Below, piece after piece: positions 6,434 to 7,570 of a DNA stretch of 7,570 nucleotides. Positions within the stretch are counted from its first letter, which is position 1; each line of letters begins with the position of its first letter. This stretch comes from an uncultured Cocleimonas sp. GTDB lineage: Bacteria > Pseudomonadota > Gammaproteobacteria > Thiotrichales > Thiotrichaceae. The stretch lies in assembly GCA_937974135.1 (NCBI GenBank), contig CALJIH010000038.1, forward strand, positions 1-7,570. Direction: 5' to 3'. Below the pieces are notes generated by a model. That model did not search any database. It was not told the origin of the DNA and saw nothing but the letters and a program-made list of their open reading frames with translations. The position numbers were made by a program, and so were the translations under genes.

Positions 6434-7164
6434 AGTCCTTGATACCTCACACCGGTATTTAAACCAAGATCTGCTCTTATTTGTGTTGTGTCATTTTCTT
6501 TGAGCGCAATACTTATTTTGCTCACAGGATCATTCAGATCGCCGAATATAATTGCTTCTGGATCAGCATCTACACAGGCTGGGTTTTTACCTTTATCGAT
6601 GCGATGCACACAGAGATTACAGGATTCAACCGTACCTTTTCCTCTAGGAGTATCGGGTCGTTGATCAAACAAATTCTCATGCACGAAACTACGCGCCTTG
6701 TATGGGCAAGCCATCATGCAATAACGACAACCAATACAGATATGCTTATCCACTTGCACAATGCCATCAATGCGTTTCATGGATGCACCTGTCGGACAAA
6801 CATCAACGCAAGGCGCTGTTTCACAGTGTTGACACATAATCGGTAAACTGAATGTATCGCCTGATTCTTTTTTAGTAACGGTAACCTTACGCACCCATTG
6901 CGCTTTTTGTGCTTCATTTGAATGTGGTTCTTCACCCCAGCCGTGTTCTTTTTTACAAGCAGCAACACAAGCATCACCACCATTAGTGAGTTTATTCACA
7001 TCAATCAAAAGTCCCCATCGAACTTTATCTGTAATGGCTTCATCATCGGGTTTAGCTTTTGCTTGGCGCAAAATTAAATTGGGTGCGATTGTTGCAGTAG
7101 CCGCTGTTAAACCAACAAGACTTAAGAAATTTCGACGGTATGTATCGAAGTTATTTTTTTTCAT
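6430..7164 (-). CDS. dsrO: Periplasmic iron-sulfur protein DsrO, Tat-exported
   Basis: This 244-residue ferredoxin-like protein carries electrons within DsrMKJOP, linking DsrP to the haem protein DsrJ. It has a twin-arginine signal (YRRNFLSL, residues 9-16) with a probable cleavage after A37. Cysteine groups are C66/C70; C111, C114, C119, C123; C143, C146, C149, C153; and C182, C185, C197. L59 and G63 occupy the first two cysteine positions of motif 1, and D201 occupies the last of motif 4, so three clusters look complete and one does not. The C-terminal IRADLGLNTGVRYQGL is DsrO-like. I chose the ATG at 7164 because GGAG (7171-7174) lies six bases upstream and the Tat signal begins there; the open frame extends to 7281 only through dsrJ. 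It overlaps dsrJ by 14 bases and dsrP by four. Confidence 0.92.
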   Translation of the reverse strand: MKKNNFDTYRRNFLSLVGLTAATATIAPNLILRQAKAKPDDEAITDKVRWGLLIDVNKLTNGGDACVAACKKEHGWGEEPHSNEAQKAQWVRKVTVTKKESGDTFSLPIMCQHCETAPCVDVCPTGASMKRIDGIVQVDKHICIGCRYCMMACPYKARSFVHENLFDQRPDTPRGKGTVESCNLCVHRIDKGKNPACVDADPEAIIFGDLNDPVSKISIALKENDTTQIRADLGLNTGVRYQGL

Positions 7165-7570
7165 TGATAACTCCATCATCTCCGTCTTGCTGGGTTTTAT
7201 TATCAATAAAAGACACCCCCCCACTTTTAGGCTGTTTTGCCCATTCAGGTTTATTCTTAGAATAGGTAAAAGCGAGATCATGCAATTCTTGCTGACTGAG
7301 TTTGCTTAAATCTTTTCCAGCTAAAACTTCTTTAACTGAGATTGGTTTATTTTCTGTAGCTTGAACATCAACATTTGATTTAGCAGTATCAGTTTTTACA
7401 GGATGATCAACATGGCATTCAAAACAATTCAACTTTTCAGCAACATAGGTATGACAGGTCGTACAGAAATGTTCCTGATCAGTATGGCGTAATATTTTGC
7501 CCTTATAACTTTCAGGCACATGGCAATTGATACAGGCTTTAAGACTATGATCTTGCGTGCGAATACCTTG
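7151..7570 (-). CDS. dsrJ: Multihaem cytochrome c DsrJ, C-terminal part (5' end off window)
   Basis: The frame is open to the window edge, so only the last 139 residues are seen; the GTG at 7519 is internal and would remove a haem site. DsrJ is the periplasmic triheme cytochrome of DsrMKJOP, proposed to pass electrons during sulfur-compound oxidation. Three CxxCH haem sites are visible: CINCH (13-17), CTTCH (36-40) and CFECH (49-53). The spacing and the LNCFECH ending fit DsrJ. The N-terminal anchor and upstream axial ligands are outside the window. After the last haem there is an 86-residue hydrophilic tail, which seems long for the family. Near its end it contains repeat copy 3, translated as roughly KQPKSGGVSFI. 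The gene overlaps dsrO by 14 bases. The assignment rests on haem spacing plus the dsrO and dsrP neighbours. Confidence 0.88.
   Translation of the reverse strand, partial: QGIRTQDHSLKACINCHVPESYKGKILRHTDQEHFCTTCHTYVAEKLNCFECHVDHPVKTDTAKSNVDVQATENKPISVKEVLAGKDLSKLSQQELHDLAFTYSKNKPEWAKQPKSGGVSFIDNKTQQDGDDGVINEKK
7171..7174 (-). promoter_or_regulatory. Ribosome binding site that fixes the dsrO start
   Basis: GGAG on the minus strand is six bases before the ATG at 7164. It lies inside the last codons of dsrJ and explains why dsrO starts at 7164 rather than at any in-frame codon further upstream. Confidence 0.7.
7207..7238 (+). repeat. REP-like 32-base repeat, copy 3, inside dsrJ
   Basis: This copy matches copy 1 at almost every position, with one T-to-C change in the centre and a GGCTG right arm instead of GGGGG. 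It lies wholly within the 3' end of dsrJ and is read through in frame on the minus strand. On that strand it ends CTTTTAT after a C/G-rich hairpin-capable segment, about 45 bases before the dsrO start. Confidence 0.65.

Noticed and set aside
6481..6846. 121-codon plus-strand open frame over dsrO
   Set aside because: Its sequence mirrors the cysteine-rich dsrO codons in another frame and shows no family features.
5231..7164. dsrO/dsrP as NrfCD, tetrathionate or polysulfide reductase subunits
   Set aside because: The folds are shared, but the triheme cytochrome directly upstream, the overlaps and the DsrO-like C-terminus fit DsrJOP better, and no molybdopterin subunit is present.
822..7238. 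The three 32-base repeats as a CRISPR array
   Set aside because: The copies are kilobases apart, lie in or next to genes, and have no regular spacers or cas genes.
7165..7281. Upstream extension of dsrO to 7281
   Set aside because: It lies inside dsrJ in another frame, would put a long stretch before the Tat signal, and GGAG at 7171-7174 clearly marks the ATG at 7164.

Overview
The window reads as chromosomal DNA from an AT-rich gammaproteobacterial sulfur oxidiser. The best evidence is a dsrJ-dsrO-dsrP block, the periplasmic and membrane part of the DsrMKJOP electron-transfer complex that works with dissimilatory sulfite reductase. It sits in a genome that also has PEP carboxylase and a sodium-pumping oxaloacetate decarboxylase. 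The protein sequences look gammaproteobacterial, but the genus cannot be fixed from this sequence alone.

Layout. Positions 1-804 (+) hold the C-terminal third of PEP carboxylase (ppc), cut by the window edge and followed by a strong intrinsic terminator. Positions 805-1203 are a 399-base gene-free gap with several dyads, an FNR-like box and two promoter candidates. Positions 1204-4514 (+) hold a complete oadG-oadA-oadB operon for the Na+-translocating oxaloacetate decarboxylase, closed by a bidirectional terminator at 4543-4572. On the minus strand, reading leftwards from 7570, come dsrJ (N-terminus off the window), dsrO and dsrP with overlapping ends. After a 143-base gap comes msrB, encoding a Tat-exported methionine-(R)-sulfoxide reductase, which converges on oadB.

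How the genes fit together. PEP carboxylase makes oxaloacetate from PEP and bicarbonate. The Oad complex decarboxylates oxaloacetate to pyruvate and exports Na+, so the left half controls the oxaloacetate/pyruvate node and couples it to a sodium gradient. The right half moves electrons between periplasm, quinone pool and the cytoplasmic Dsr proteins during sulfur oxidation. MsrB probably repairs oxidised methionines in the periplasm, where DsrJ and DsrO also reside.

I did not find a convincing undescribed multi-gene system. The most interesting signals are a dispersed 32-base REP-like repeat (copies at 822, 5172 and 7207), one copy of which forms part of the dsrJ coding sequence; a DsrO that has lost exactly the cysteines expected to hold one of its four [4Fe-4S] clusters; and a structured, possibly oxygen-responsive control region in front of oadG.
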